A stretch of 64,000 nucleotides of DNA from Montifringilla adamsi (lineage: Eukaryota > Chordata > Aves > Passeriformes > Passeridae). Location of the stretch: the NCBI GenBank assembly GCA_017590115.1, contig JAGGNK010010225.1:8110834-8174833 (forward strand). The letters are read 5' to 3'. The notes beneath the pieces were generated by a model. It was given only the letters and a program-made list of their open reading frames with translations. It ran no database searches and was not told the origin of the DNA. The translations under genes were made by a program, and so were the position numbers. How positions within the stretch are numbered: position 1 is the stretch's first letter; each line of letters begins with the position of its first letter. This document shows positions 11,001-25,800 of this stretch, in pieces.

Positions 11001-14000
11001 CAATTTCTGGACTGCAAGAGGTTGAATCTTCCCCAACCCTGAATCTTAGCCCTTCTCCAGGAAGTAGGTTTTGCACAGGGAAGACACTGGGTTGTAGAAT
11101 GTCTCATGTCTCTCTTCACTTGCTTTGACAGAGGAGAGAAGACTTTGCCTTGGAGCAGCCCCTAGTCTTAGCTGTGGACCCTGTCTTTAGGAGACCCTTA
11201 TTTCAAAGAGAGGTGAGGAGAAGGGTGTCCTCTTTCCTTTTCAGCCTACTCCCTCCTGAAGTAGACCCCAGACAAATCCAGTGCAGGGGCTGGAAGAAAG
11301 ACAGAAGAGACTGGAGAAGGTGATGTCTCCTTTGGAGAAGAGGGGGATGCTGGCACACAAAGCCCTTCAGGGCCCAAATCTGGCCAGCAGCTGCAATTCT
11401 CTGTTGGGACCTCTAGAAAACATGCAGCTTCAACAGGGAAATTAATGTTCCACATAAGAAGTGTGGAAAAGAGAGCTGAGAGAAAAATTAATTACAAATG
11501 GAATGCAATCGTGCAATAGTAAAACTTCAGTGACATTTAATTTCTCTGTAAACAGAGCATGGTTTTGTTCTCATGGTTAGCAGGGGATGGATTCAGGAAG
11601 CTGTGTTAAGTTCTTGGCACTGTTTCTGATTCACTTAGTGGTCTTCAGGAAATGACTTAATTGTGGGATCTCGCAAGTGCTGAGCACACACTGAGGAGAA
11701 TTTCTTTCCTCTAAAGCAAAGGGGGCTTTCTGGAGCATGAAAAGAGCTCTTCATCTCAGGATCAGGGTGTGTTGATCGAAAAAACACAGTCCTCTTATCT
11801 TTGCATAAAAACTAAGTTCAAGAATCCAGGGTGCTAGTACTCTTATCATCTGCAAAGCAAAGAGGATGGTTTGCTAGGGATCTGAGAGGAAGCCAGCTAT
11901 AAAGGGCTGTAATTGAATTAAAGGATGGACTGGCTTTGTTTAAAGAAAGGGGAACAGAACCACTCAGGCATGTGGGCTCACATTGTGAAACAAATTACAG
12001 GCTGACACATCCGCTAATAATCTGCGCTTTGGTGCAATAGACAGGAATAACTCAAAACCTCTGTGGCTGGCAAAGGGGAACCAAGAGTAATAGGGGAAGC
12101 TTCTTTCCACTGAATCCCATCCCACACCCTCTGAACCAGGTTACCTGATTGTCAGCTTGGGCTGGGTGGAGGGGGACATGCCGGTGACAGGGCTGTGCTG
12201 GTGAGGCAGGTCCCCAAGGGGAACCACCTTTTTAACTAGACAGGTGAGTGCAGGGAATAAGAGTTTTTTGGCTGGAGGTGAGGCAGATGTTGACAGCACT
12301 GGCAGGACTTAACTAAGATACCTGCCTGAGTCTGGTAAATTGTGTGTGAAATCCAGCACACACGGAATATTGCCTGGACAGAAGTGTATTCTTCCCTGAA
12401 TCAGTTTCTCCAAATAGCTTCATTCTGCTGAAAATAGAGAAGGCTTCTTCTGTTCAGGATGGTTAATCCTTCCCACCGTGCTGCAGGACACACAGTTCCC
12501 ACCAGCACTGCCTTGATGTGGTCCTGTGAGCCCCTTGCTGCTGCTCCCATGCGCCATCACCCAGGCCATGGTGTTGGCCATCCTGCAAAGTGTGAGAGCT
12601 TTCCATACTGGAAGGCACAGGTCTGCTCCAAGGGTTCTAACAGGATATTTCCTGTATTTTCACTGCAATTGGCTGTTTTTTTTCAGTGATTCTGGTTTGC
12701 ACCCCAGGAAACTACTTACCATATGTGCCTAGATAAATCCCTTCTGAAGGGTGTGGGTCAGTGTTACACACTCTGGGAGTCCTGTCTGGCAGAGCTCGGC
12801 TGCACTGCAGCCATGAGATGGACATGTGGGCATGAAATGTGTGTTTTTATAGGCCAGAACAGTAGATATCCTCAATCAAGCAGATTTTCCCGGCTTTCCT
12901 GTGCCGAGCCTCTAAAATCAATTGTGTTCCTCCTCTGACCATGTGCTTTCGATTTCCTCAGATACTCTGTCCTTAGAAACAGACAAGCTTGAAACAGCCA
13001 ACAGCCAACATGAACATGAATAAAATGCATCTGTTCAGCTGTGTGCAGGTCATCTTCAGGAGATCAGCCACATAAACGTTGATAGAATACATAGATTTAA
13101 TGACATAGTCACCAGGCAATATTTATATTAAAACCCTAGTTACATTTTTAAGATGTGGTAGTAACCATATATATTTATACACTTACACACACATACGTAA
13201 CATTGGTAGAAATTCTGTGTTCATATTAAAGAGGTAAAAGAAACTGTTCTCTGTATAAAACTAGAACATATATTCAAGTTGAGCAAGAAGTCTTCCTTGT
13301 CTGCACTCTGTGATATTTCTGCTTCTGTTTGGTGGATTAATTCTTTTTTCCTGGTGCTCTTCTGTGCACTACCATTACCCTATGAATTTTTTACTGTATT
13401 TCCCTGTTTTTTATATTATTCCATCTTCACAGAGTGCTGGTGATAACATGTTTTAAGTGACAGCACTACATACTTCCTAAATAATCTCGTTTTACTGGTT
13501 GCTTAATCAAAGATTTTTGAAAGTGTTCCTTTGCTTTTTTTGCTGTTGAGCTGTGATGTTCCAGGAGCTCCAAAAAGAGATGTCTCTTTTAACTGTGCTA
13601 GGAACTGCTGTCAGTTAAATAAATTGACTTGCGCCGATGCAAATGAGAGCAAAATTTGGCCCCATCTGTTCTACATAATCTAGTTCCTAAATCAGAAGAA
13701 CCAGTCACTAAGAAATGACAGCTAGTATTTTATTTTTGTGGGAATTTGGTGTTAGCACTTCTGAAAACTGCTGAAGCTAATAATGCAGACTAGCAAGCTA
13801 AACATGTTGGTTTCATCTAGAATGATGCTGGAGACTTTTTTTTCTTAGTAAGAAATTCTTGGGTAAGAAAGTATCTACCATATTTAAATGGATGTTAGAT
13901 TTACTTATTGGCAAAAAAGAGTAGCTTTCAATGCTGTAGTTTTTAGGGAGGATAATTAAAGGTGAGGAAAGAAGAGACAACAGATGTAGTGCTTAAGCGC

Positions 14001-17000
14001 TGAATAACATCATAGTGTCTTAAACTAAGGAAGGGCAATGTATTTTACCTGAGTAAACTATCTGGATGATCTCAAATCTACTGGCCTTCCTTCCCAGTGC
14101 CTGAAAGGGTTCCTTGTTCCTTGTTCTGTGCTACTTGCCAGACCTCTCTGCTTTGTAGTGAACAGGCTTCATGTGGTTGTGACATGCAGCTCATGTCACT
14201 CCTTTCACTTTGGAGGGGTGCTAGAGCTACCATCAATAAGTTTGCTAAAAGACTATGGGACAGAATTGTCCATACATACGAAATTGCTGTGGAAACCAAG
14301 GGACAAGTCAGCGTATTGTGCTACAGTAGTGGACAAGAAATGCTGCTATGGGCAGTGTTTCAAACACTGTGTCCGGGGAAGAAGGAACTCTTAAAAATCA
14401 CAGATCATCTGTAGTTCAAAAAGTCCCACAGATGGTATTAAGATGGCTCACTGGGAGTGGTGGAATGCAGGTTTTTCCTGTCGTGGTTGTTCTTGCACAA
14501 ATGTGTGTCAGTTTGTGCAATGACACCTCTCCCTTATGTCTCAGTCTCACCAGTTGCATGAGATCAGGTGCAGATGACCAAAAAAAAAAAATCAGAAACT
14601 GGCCAAAATTTCCAAGCCTACATATATGCATTGGATATGAGCAGCCTGGTCTTCCAGTAGATGCTCCATATTTCCAACTCCTTTCGAAGTAAATGGAGCT
14701 GCTGCAGTTTTCTTTGGCAGCAGGAGAGAGCTCAGCTTTTGTGCAGATGAGGCACCTCACACTGGCTGATGAGACCAGCTACCAAAGACCAAGTGTGGAT
14801 CTCTCCAGTGTAAGTGTTTACCAAATACCATGAAAAAACCCCAAACCCAGTAAGTACATTAAAGTTAGGAGGGTTTTTTTTTAGGAATGAAGATCTGTAG
14901 TACTTAGATTATCACTCATCACCAAATGTCCTCAGGCCAGGGAAGAAGTCAGTTAACTATACAAAGAGACTTAGGAACTGTACTTTGCATTATTTGCTGT
15001 GCAAGGGATATATTCCTTATCCTTTTGAAGAATAGAGCAAATTCAGGCCCAGTGTGTTTGGATTCCAGCTAATTCTACTTTAATGAAAGGCCCAGTATTG
15101 TAATATCAACATATGACTATTTACACTTCTCCTCGAAGAGAAGATCCTCTCGATAGTATTCATCTTTTCAGAAATTATACTTTATGAAATGTCAAATTAA
15201 TAAGTGAAATAATTTATAAATAATGTGCATTTATAATACAATAATGTGTTAAACTTCACAGATTCCAGAGGATATTTTTATATAAAAGTACATGGTGTAG
15301 AGGGGTATGGAAGGTGCAGTTTTTTGTTGACTGGGTAAGCCAGAGCTCCTGTGAGCGCTGAGATATTTCTTGTTAGAGGAACCGTGAGGCTCCTCATGCA
15401 AGGAAAATTTATTTGCCAACACTCAGGATATATGCAGAATATATGCCTTATTTTGTTCCTCCATCTTTATACAGAAAGTAATCATTAAAAACCTTTCTGA
15501 TATAATTAGTACTCTATCAAATTCTCCAGGAGTTTTCATTGCTCTTAAGCACCCCAAGTAATTACTGTGCTGGGAACTTGCCATGACCATGAGCTCACCT
15601 TGAAATCAAATTACTAATAGCAGGACTGATTCTCACTTGAGGCAGTTTTTAGAAAACTGTGACTGATTGCTGCAAAAGCTACTGTTAAAAAAACCCCACA
15701 TGCATTATCCTGCCTTCTTGCAGGGACCAGAGTCCTGGCTAGACAAAGAGACGTTACTGCTGACCACGTGTGAGGAGGAAACATGGAAACTGCAGGATCT
15801 GTGTGGAGCCCAGGAAAGCCTGCAGACATAGAGATATATAGCAGGAAAATCATTACTATTACAGGAAAATAGTTACAATTATAGATGTGTGCCTTCCCCT
15901 GACTAAGCTCTCTCAGCTGTGATGATCTTAATTTGCCACCACCTCTTACTGACCTGAAGTATCTTAAAGGGCAGTTCCAGCAGTTCTCATCCAGGTAGAA
16001 AGGAAATGTAGCCCTTTCTCTGGGAAGGCCATTGCATCTAAGGAAGTGTCTGAGTATTGGCGTGTAAACTTTCTACACTTGGTTGTGCTGGGCAGTGTTG
16101 CAAGTGAAGCAAATTGGTCACTAATCCCAGAAACTAAAGGCCCAAGCATTTGCATACTTTAGAGAAAAATGTTTGGCAAATGCAATGGAACAAGCCTCTC
16201 CATCTGTAAGCAATCCTGTAGGGTCTTCAGTGAGTTTAGGGGTGCCAAGTACTCAGTTTCTTGGGCTGTCTCCTGAATGTTTATGTATGGGGCAACCCAG
16301 AGAAGCCACTTTGCTTGTCCTGGAAAGATGAAAAACTTCAAATACCTCTAGGTTCCAACACACCTGGAGTCAGAAGGCTGATAGAAACCAGCATCAGTGT
16401 GATACAGATGCCTCCAGCTGATCTGCCAAAAGCATGGATCTGTTTCAGCCCTCAACAGTTTGTGTGTTAACTGAATCCATAGAAACTTAAGACACTTTGC
16501 TTTTCTGAATCATAAAGGCATGATGCCTACTTTATCAAGGAAAATATTAGCCCCAAATAAATGGGCATGATTTACCTCATTTGGGAATCAGACACACTCA
16601 GGGTTATACGATGGGTTATATGCACATCCCTTAAGGCCTATTAAAACTGATTTCACAGTTTAGGTACTGAATAGATTCAGTCAAATGATCGAGGCAGATT
16701 TTCCCCAGAATTAATAAAACAAACAGCCTTTGGCAACTGGATCACTGAATAAGAAGCATTAATTGAAAACCTACCATTAAACGTGATTGTTAGTGTGCCG
16801 CCTGCACAACGACAGAGAATCAGAGATAACTACTGGGAAACCCTCTAAAACCTGGATGTAAAATGAGTGTGAAAAGAGCAGGCCAAAACTGTGGACAATA
16901 CTGTACAGGCCACCTGCCAACAAAGTTTGCAGATCACCCAGCAAACTGAAGCTGGACATGTCCTGGCAGACAGAAAGGAAAGTAGAGCTGAAGCCAATTT

Positions 17001-17338
17001 TTCTCAGTATTTATCAACACTATTATAGCACTGTAGCAAAAAAGAAAAAAATTCCAGTTAGATGAGTGACGGGGTTTCTTTACATCTTTCTTCCCCTGAA
17101 ATATATGCCAGAAAAGTGTCAGCTGAGACATCTGGGAAATCCTGAAGGACAAACTGTTCAAAAAGTTTAGCCACAATCCATAAAAGCTAGATAAATCCTA
17201 GTCTGAGTGATATCAAAACCTCAGCAAATTCAGCTGTATCTGGACCAATAGGCTCCAGTGGGCTGGACGTTTTATTTCAGGCTTGAGTGACCAAAAAAAT
17301 AACCAAACCACGGAGAAGGAAAGAGAGGTAAACACTTT
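8037..17338. other. Gene-poor non-coding stretch
   Basis: No supportable gene. Open frames reach about 115 codons on either strand, none with recognised domains. Short A-tracts followed by CCCC occur at 8100-8109, 14833-14849 and 15687-15697. The rest is unremarkable AT-rich sequence in which I see no repeat family. Confidence 0.6.
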
Positions 17339-17366
17339 CATAAAATCATAGAATCATTTAGGTTGA
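17339..17366 (-). mobile_element. CR1 3' tail remnant
   Basis: The sequence ATCATAGAATCATTTAGGTT matches the reverse complement of the avian CR1 3' terminus (AACC...ATTCTATGATT). Only about 28 bp are recognisable; beyond that the homology fades. A chance match is possible given the length. Confidence 0.5.
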
Positions 17367-18082
17367 TGCTTGTTTCCTTGGCATAAAAATGCCTTTGGAG
17401 AGGCTGGGAGGTCCTTCACAGCCAGACAACAGCCGGCACTGTTGGTAAGAGTGAAAACAGCCTTCTGTGACCTGACATGTGTTTTATTTCTGGTGAGGGA
17501 ATGAAAGCACTTGTGATGCGCTATGACATTTCTGTCAGTCCTCAAAATGCACTTGATGTTCCCACAGAGAACATCATGTTTGTGCCTTGCAGGGTGATGG
17601 GAGGGTCTGTCCCCTCCTCTTTCCACTGGCCCTGCAGCAGAGCTGCAGGTAGATTCACATCTTTTGAGGGTCCTTGGTGAGTGCCAGTGGGCTGAGGTGG
17701 CACAGAGGGCAAATGCTGCTGCTGCTGTTCCTCAGTATCAGGTCCCTTTCACTTGAAGAGAGAAGGGGTGGGATGCAGCCTTCCATGTAATAGAAATTCA
17801 GTATGCTTGAGAGCCTTTTGCAGCGTTTTCTAATCTTAGTGAGAAAGCTCCTTACAGCAGTTATTTTGCAATCCCACAAAAGCCAGAAATGCATTCGCAG
17901 AGGCCAGAGCTGCCTAGCCCTGTTGGCATCCAGCAGACAGTGTGGGAAACAGCACAAGTGGTGAAAAGTGAGCAAAAAGCTAACGCTACTTTGGAGTTCA
18001 GTAATCCCTTCTCCAGCATTGTTCAAGCCCCAGATACACACTGCTTTTCCTAGATAGACAGGGTCACATCCTCAGCTCCTAT

Positions 18083-18126
18083 CAGCTGGCGCTGCTCCAC
18101 CAACCGCAGTGCAGCTGACGCAGCTG
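18083..18126. promoter_or_regulatory. Cluster of three CAGCTG E-boxes
   Basis: CAGCTG occurs at 18083-18088, 18112-18117 and 18121-18126, in a short GC-richer segment. CAGCTG is the E-box form preferred by many class II bHLH factors. This is only a motif cluster; no expression or conservation evidence is available from the sequence. Confidence 0.25.
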
Positions 18127-19787
18127 GGCTAATTTGCTCCCACCAAGGATTTGACCTGCCGTTTTCTTCCTGACAGCATCCCTTAAAAGATACATGATGT
18201 TCTGCAGGGCCAGGCTAATCTGCTTGTGGAGGAGCATCCATTGTTCAGCCTGCCGTCCTTATCACCCGCTCTCGCCAGAAAAGCAACCCAGGCTGGATGC
18301 TGGTGACAGCCCTCTTCAAGCGTGGGTCTTGCTGAGGCTGTGAGAAGCCTCATGCTGCAGAAAGCCCCCAGGAAGATGGGAAACAGCCATGCCTATGAAT
18401 CACCCCAGAAACAAATGATTCGCTACGGGTAAACTTGTGGAAATGGCATGGTACTGTAAAGTGTGACAAAAGCTTTTATCCCAGAGCAATGGAAAGCCTC
18501 ACAGCACCCCCACCTCCCTCTTTCCATGCCATCTTGGAAGTATGTTAATTATTGCTCTGGGTGTGAATACTCCATGTATGTATTAAGTCACTCTAAACAA
18601 GCAAGTCCACTGCCCTTTCCATGTAAAACAATGCTGGATTGTGTAGAAAAGACTGCTGAAAACATTTGACAAAACATGATTTTAGTGGTCAGAAAGCTGT
18701 GATTCAGCAATAACTGATGGACTTGAGAGCGGGTGATTATTTATTTAAAAGTGTTTTCCTGTTGTGCTTGCTGCAGTAGGGATCAATACAGTGAAGACAG
18801 GCAATCCTGCAGAGCTCTAAGGCTCTCCCAGTAATGTGCTGGACAGGAGATGTGGACTCTGCTGCTGTAAAAACATTTACTCTGTGAAAAACAATTTCTT
18901 GGTTCCCTGTTGAAAAAGCAAAAATATTGGTAGACAATTTGTCCCTACCATCATCCACGAGTTATGAGGATGCTCTGGCCCCAGGAGTTGGCATATTACT
19001 TTAAGGAAACCATTTTGTACTGACTGACAGGCAATGTTATTGATGGAAGTACAACCTGGTGATGATCCAGTGGTGCTTGTTGGAATTCCCAGATCCTTCT
19101 GTGGCTCCTCATATTTCACAAGGGAAAAAATTATCTTTGCAAAGTAGGACTGCATAGTTAGAAAAAGGATGGGAGTTTCACTTTTCTCTGACCTGCATGT
19201 TTCTGAGTGATGCCATGGGTTTTCCTGAGCTTTAGTTAACATTGGATCATCTTGCTGTTTGAAAGGATGGAGAAGTCTGACTTAAACAAATTAGTCCAGA
19301 ACTGGACTGCTTTTTGTCATGCTGGTTTTTTCTGTTCCCATTTTATGGCCCTGAATTTTCAAGGGCACTTTTGAATTAATTCTTTCAATTTGTTTTAATG
19401 CCTGCCTGAATTTTCATAATGGCTGAAAATGTACATAGAGAAGCCAAGATAATAACTTCAGAAGGAAAGGTATTGCATCATGTCATTGTATAGGAAGCAC
19501 AGAGGTATGCTGAGTTTTTCCTTATAAAGACTAGACACCTTTTAATATAAATAACCTTGAAGTAAGAGCATTACCATAGCAAGAGCTTCACCATTACCTC
19601 CTTAAATGCCTATTAGCAGACTGTATGTATGATACAAACTGCAACAACATCACTAGAATTCTACTTAGCTATTCCAAAAGACAATGCAGGCTGGGACTAA
19701 CAATTATACTAATGCACTGTGTTGCTTAATTGAAGGAATTTATGACATAAAATACATGTCAGAGTTCAAAGCCAAGTATGTGTGTGA

Positions 19788-19802
19788 GTGAGAGAGAGAG
19801 AG
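19788..19802. repeat. (GA)n microsatellite
   Basis: A short GTGTGTGAGTGAGAGAGAGA-type run, about seven GA units after an imperfect GT/GA lead-in. Simple repeat, no further function visible. Confidence 0.8.
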
Positions 19803-22800
19803 AATATATGCAGGTAGGGTTGTCGTCAGCTGGAGCACTAAATACAACCCTCTGTGATTTTACATCTGGGAAAATATCCAGAAATCCTTTCTAAGCAATA
19901 AATTATAGGCTTGTGAGACAGCAATGATATACAAGCAAAGCAGCACCTGTAATGAGCTTGCAACCATCACTGAGACCTGGGAACCTTAATGCCCATTAAT
20001 CTGAGAGGGAAGAGTAAGAATGTGCCAACGATGCTAGAAAGACTCACAACATACCTACCTTGTCTTCCACCTAAGTGCACAGACTGTTAACGAGAACACC
20101 TTTTTATTTTTTTCCCCAATCAGCTTCCTGGAAAGTATTTGCTTATCAAAAATAGTTCACAGGGTTATGGTACAATAATTTTCACTAGTCTTTACTGCTT
20201 CTGTCAGCTTGGTGACTATACTGTGAACTTGGAAGTGCAGTTTAAAAAAATAATTATGAATGTCTTGATCAGTGTTGATTCATCAGTTGCTTAGTGTATG
20301 CAAAAAATGTTATCATCCTTAATTGTCTCTGTGATACTATGCTCTGAGAGGAATATCCCTCAAAGGAAACCCTTGGGAAAAAACCACTGCTCTCAGCTTT
20401 TATGATACTAATGTGGCTTGGACTAAATTGATCAAACTCACATTCCACAGAGTAGTTTAAAGGGACCATTTAGCAGCTGGCAGCTTGTTCTGTCAAGTTT
20501 ATAGATTTGTTAAATGTTTTCCTTGTTTTGGTTTATCCTGTGTTTTGCCTATATTAATATTTAAATTGACTTGGAACAAACAAGTTCCCTTTGATGACAA
20601 CAAAGATGTTTTGATGAAACTAAAGCAAAGTAAAGGCCAATTTTGGGGTTTATTCTTCCATCTTCTACTTGATACCTATTGACTTTCTTATTACATCTCC
20701 CAGAGAGAAACTGACTGTAGGGGTTGGTGTGAAGTGCCACAAGACAATGCCATTGTACTGTTTGGTGAAAAAGTCACTTGTGCAAAAGCTTTGATCAGCA
20801 AAGCACTTCAGTAGGTACCTAATTGTCAGCACCAGGAGTAGGCTGCAAGTACTTTAGTGCTCTGTTCCTGTTCTGCGCTCACAGCTCCTAGGGTGGCTGC
20901 GTGGGTCAGAAGAGCACATAACCTCACTCATGGTCAACAAGGCACATCTCCATGGCACAGATTGCCTGGCAAATCCCCCTCTCCAAGCTCACCTAGAAGG
21001 TGCTCTTTGCCCAGCCCCTTCAAAGAGAGGTCTGTGCTCTCCCTGCATGCAGAGCTCACTTTCCAAGCCTTTGGCTTAAGAATTACAAGACTTGGATTGC
21101 TTGGACAAATGGGGTGATTGATGAAGGCTCTTTGGCTCCTGTGGTGGCTGTGTGTCCATAGGGTCAATCAGCCAGCTAGTTCCTGTCTGCACTCCTTGTG
21201 TGCTGTAGGGGTGGCACAAGGAATATGTCTGGTAGTGAAATGCTGTTGCTACGGAGCAGAAGGACTGTCTTAGAAACAGTTCCTCACTGAAAGGCTTCTC
21301 CAATGGTGAGACAGCTCAGATAGCCCAGAGAGCAGCAAGAGCTCCAGTCCTGCACTCCAAAAATGCAAGGTCCTGGCGCCTCCATGGAACCTGGGGAGCA
21401 AGCAGATGGGAGCTCTGCTTGAAAGATTTCATGGGTAAGGACAGCAGGGACTGTGATGTCAAAACATGGAAAAGAAGCCATGCTAGGCAATACTAGGGTC
21501 AGTGCATAAACCTTTTCACATCACGTATTGTTTTCACTCCCACACTAGATGTGTCCATTAGATGCTGCACCAGCTACCAGAGGGTGTATCATTTAAAGGG
21601 CTCCAATGCATTTATCATACACAGGATGCTGTTGTATACACACTAGAGCCAGGGAAATTGGCTTTCACAATAAAAGGGTTTTGCTAAAACCTGAGGCATC
21701 TGTACTTAGCTTTCAGTTCAAAAATTTATTCTTATTGAGGGCACAAGAGTTTGCTTTCGAGTAATCAACAACTTAGGCCAGAAGGGACTGGTCTGGTCTT
21801 GTGCATATTGCAGACCAAAGAATGCCCCTCTCTTAATTCCTGTGCAAAAATCATTAGCAGTGTTTGGTGCTAGAAAAACAACCAATTGTAATGTTAAGCT
21901 TTCCAATTGTGGAAAATCCACTACAGCCCTTGTTAATGTTTGCTTACCTTCAGTGATAAGCAAAAATGCCTCAGCTAATTTGCAGTCTGAACTCGTCTGG
22001 TCTCAACCTGCATCCACTGAGTCTTATTATACCTTTCTGTTCCACAAGAGCCCTTATATATGAAACTGCAACATTAGCTAGAAAGAAAAAAGCACAGGGG
22101 TGATATTCCATGGCAAATTAAGGTTCGGGGAGATAATGATGATGCTCCTTCAGTGAATACATGTAGCAGTGCATGTCACCTTGCAGAACATAGCCTGGAG
22201 CTGCATTTTGGGGTAATATACGTCAATCTCCTGGGACAGGAATTGCATTCTCTTCCCAGAGTGTAACGTCAATTACAGTCACTGTCTTTTAAGATGTTAA
22301 AACTACAAAAAGGGTCAACATATGAAATATTCATGCTGACATTTCCTTATAGCACATCCCTTCCTGGATCAGCCATTTCCTTAGCAATAGCTCTGTATCA
22401 CACTGTGCTCCCCTGCTGCCCCTCTCCCCCTAAGCCCTGTCAATTCACCTGCCCTTGAGGCTCCTTTGGCCCCTTTCCAGGAGAAATTCTAGGACGTTTC
22501 TTTCGCTCCTGCCCTGCTTGGATTGCTCTCAGCCCATGCAGTCTGTGACCTGTCTGTGTTTCTAAGCCTGTGTGATACTTTCAGTGGGCCTCTGATGCCC
22601 AGCACTATCCTGACCCCCATTCCTGATATAGTTTCTACTTCATTGCACCACAGTCAAAAAAAATTCTATCAATAAGCAGTGTATAGAATGTGTTGTGCAA
22701 CAAAGCAGAGTGAAAAACAAAGATCCTTACAATTTGCAACAGGAGAAATCATCACAAAGCTTAGATTAATTTCACATGCAAATGTTTTCATTTTGAAATG

Positions 22801-25800
22801 TCTGAAGCATTTCCTTGTATGAATGTTTTCTTTCAGCATAGTTGCATAGGAAATTTATTTATGTAAAGCTCTCTCTGCAAAATCTTTCCCTTTTAGTAAA
22901 TTGGCCCTTTCCAAAAAATATAACACAACAAAATGAAAATAATTGACAAAGTGTCTTCCAATCTGATTATGCCTAATTATGATTAGCAAACTTATGCTGG
23001 AGGCTTTTTATTTTTTCTTTTGTCTGCTAACAACTATGTGTGCTTCTGGTGATAGATAAATAACATCATCCTGATTGAGATGCAATTGCTAGTTCACGTG
23101 GTGGCTCCTCATGTTAAAGTATTTAATTTCCTAATGTAACCTTGGGTATTTTGTCATGCTGTACCTCATGCCTGTGTTTTGAGCACTTCCTTTAAAAATC
23201 ACAATATAAGGAGTATTTTCCGAATGTCTGTCACTTCTTCCCTTTGAGGTTGAAACTTTGCAGAAGAGGTTGGCAGAGGTTGCTAATGATAGTTGTTGTC
23301 TGTACCACACATTTCCTCTTTTCTCCCACCATTTTTTGTAGAAGGAAATTTTCTCTTCAGAGTTATCCCAAATTCTGCTGAACATATACATGTCATCTTT
23401 TTTGTTTTATTCACTCAAGCCTGGGATTTGTAAGGGTCATAAATCAGGGCTTGTTTATCTGGGGAGAGTTATGGAATCAGACCTGGCTTTAAGTTGCTTC
23501 TCCTCTTTGATGGTTATGCTGTACCAGCTCTTATATGAATGTTTGTGAGATGATATTCTGACAGTGAGAAGGGCTGATGTGATGTATTTAGAAAAGAAGT
23601 ACTCAGGCAGCCTGCCCAGACACAGTTTGCCGCGGGCAAGAGGACAAATTCCACATTAATCCAAACGTGCAGAAGTGATGATTGGGGTGACTGTAAAAAG
23701 TGGGTGCATGCCACAGTGCCAGGAAACCCGACCTCCAGTCTCCACTTGGCCATTAAACTGATGGATGCCTGTGAGGAAGAGCCTTGCTTCATCACACCTT
23801 TGCTCCATTGCATCCTCCCTTTAGCCTCCAAGTCATACTGAGATCACCACCTGTTTGGGGAGGGCACTGTTTTACATTCTGTATTGCTAGGAAGATGATG
23901 CCCTGCTTTTGGTAGGGTCTTTCAGGTGCTACTAAAATAAGAGCAATTAAAAACAAATCAACAGCCTCGAGCACACCAAAGCAATAAAGCAAGTTTGTTC
24001 AGAACAAGTTGTCTCACAGAGGGATACAGGGATTGTTTGTATTACCCCTAGGTAAAGCGCTGAACACTTGCATCCTCTGTGCAGAAAAACAAACTGACCC
24101 AAATTCTTTAAAATTACTTTTATTCAAGAACCACAGTTGACAGCAGAGCCATGCACCATCACAGAGGAAAGCAGCATCAGCAGTCCTTTCTCCAGTTTGT
24201 GGGGCAGCCCCAGACCTGTTGCTTGCTCCCTTCCCAGCACTGTGGGGCTCTTGGCAGGAGAGCCCACGTGCACCAGGGGGGCCGAGGGGGCTAACCAGGC
24301 TCTCTGGCCAGCAAGCTCTGCTGCTCTGCCCTCTGTTAGGAGCTCAGGCACAGCTCAGTCACATGCCACTGCTCTGGTCAAGGTTTGGGAATGTTGAGTT
24401 CCAGTTTCCCTCCTTAGCTGCTGTGCCTCAGTCACACTTAGACATGAACCTGGGACCTGAACATGTCTGTCCAGCTTCCTTCTGTTAGTTAGCTCTAGCA
24501 ACACCCCATGAGTCACCCGAACCTGCTGTGTTTTCTCTCGCACTCATCGGTGCAAGAGCAAAGCCACATCACAGATGTATATCAGGTATTTTGTATACAA
24601 AAGGTACCCTGGTAAGACACAGCCAAATGCCCTATCACCAACCTAGCAAGGGAAGCCAAACAGCCTGTGTGAGTCATTCTTTGTCAGAAAACAGATTTGC
24701 TTTCCACTCCAAGGTACTCACTGGAGAAAAAAGGGAAAGCCGCAGCCTGTGCTTCTAGCTAGCCCTCTGGTAAAGTCTCTGGGCTGGTGGCACTTGGGTG
24801 ACTTTACAAACAGTGTGGGGCTCTTTCCATCAGTTCAGAAGCTCCCTCCTCCCCGGAGGAAGAAATGTGTTAATTAAGCTGGCAAAGCTGTGCAAGCTGG
24901 GCTGTCAGGCACTTACAGACTCCACTTCAGATCCTCCTGACAAAGGGATGTCTCAGCACTGTCGGGCCTCAGTCGGTTAATGATGAACAAAATACTCCTT
25001 TGCACTCAGGAGGTGCTCAGCTCCACAGTTTTGCTTGTTCAATAAACAGGTTTCTAATATTTCTGCCTGAAATTGTCTCAGGCATATAAACAAGCAAGGG
25101 GCAGTTGCTAAGTCTGTAAATTCCCAGTGTAATTCCCGGGATTTATTTTGGTATCAGCCCAGGCTTTTAACTAGCAGCAACTCTCAAAATTTTCAGATCT
25201 CAAGATCAGAAAACAGAATGTGAAAACTAGAGAAACTTCTTCTAGTGAATGACCCCACATGACCTTCCACCTTACAGTGACCAAAAATTTACAGGTTTTT
25301 CTTTTAAAACCTTCTCTGGTCCTTCCCATTTTGTTGCTATTGATGTGTAATCAACAGCTCTGTTATTTAAGCTTTTAAATTAGAGACACCTTTGAAATTT
25401 CATCTTTGCTGTCTTAGCACATCCAAGAACTTCCTGGAAGTATTTAATGCTTGTAAATACAGCCTTAGAACACAGAAAATTAAAATACTATAAGGTGATC
25501 AGGCAGAGATCCAGCTGGCTCAGTGTCCCGTTTCTGAATTTTGGCAGTAATGCAAACCATACAAAAAGGCTTCCTTGAAATACTTGCATTGGCACCAGCA
25601 ATGTGCTGCAGAAGGATTTCCTGACTGATGGACAGTCCTTCTCGAAGACTAGCTCTTGATGGCTGTTTTCTGCATTTATTCAATTGCCTGTGTATTTAGT
25701 GAACAAATGTTAGTGCCCTGTTGTCACGTGATAGAGAATTTAGTCTTGTTTGTGGCACATGCCTGTGAAAGCATGTTTTTAATTCACTTATATCTTTAAA

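Noticed and set aside
24119..24560. GC-richer block with TTTATT at its left end, suggesting a minus-strand terminal exon
   Set aside because: TTTATT is common in AT-rich DNA, the frames inside are short and unrecognised, and no minus-strand acceptor with a long pyrimidine tract is evident.
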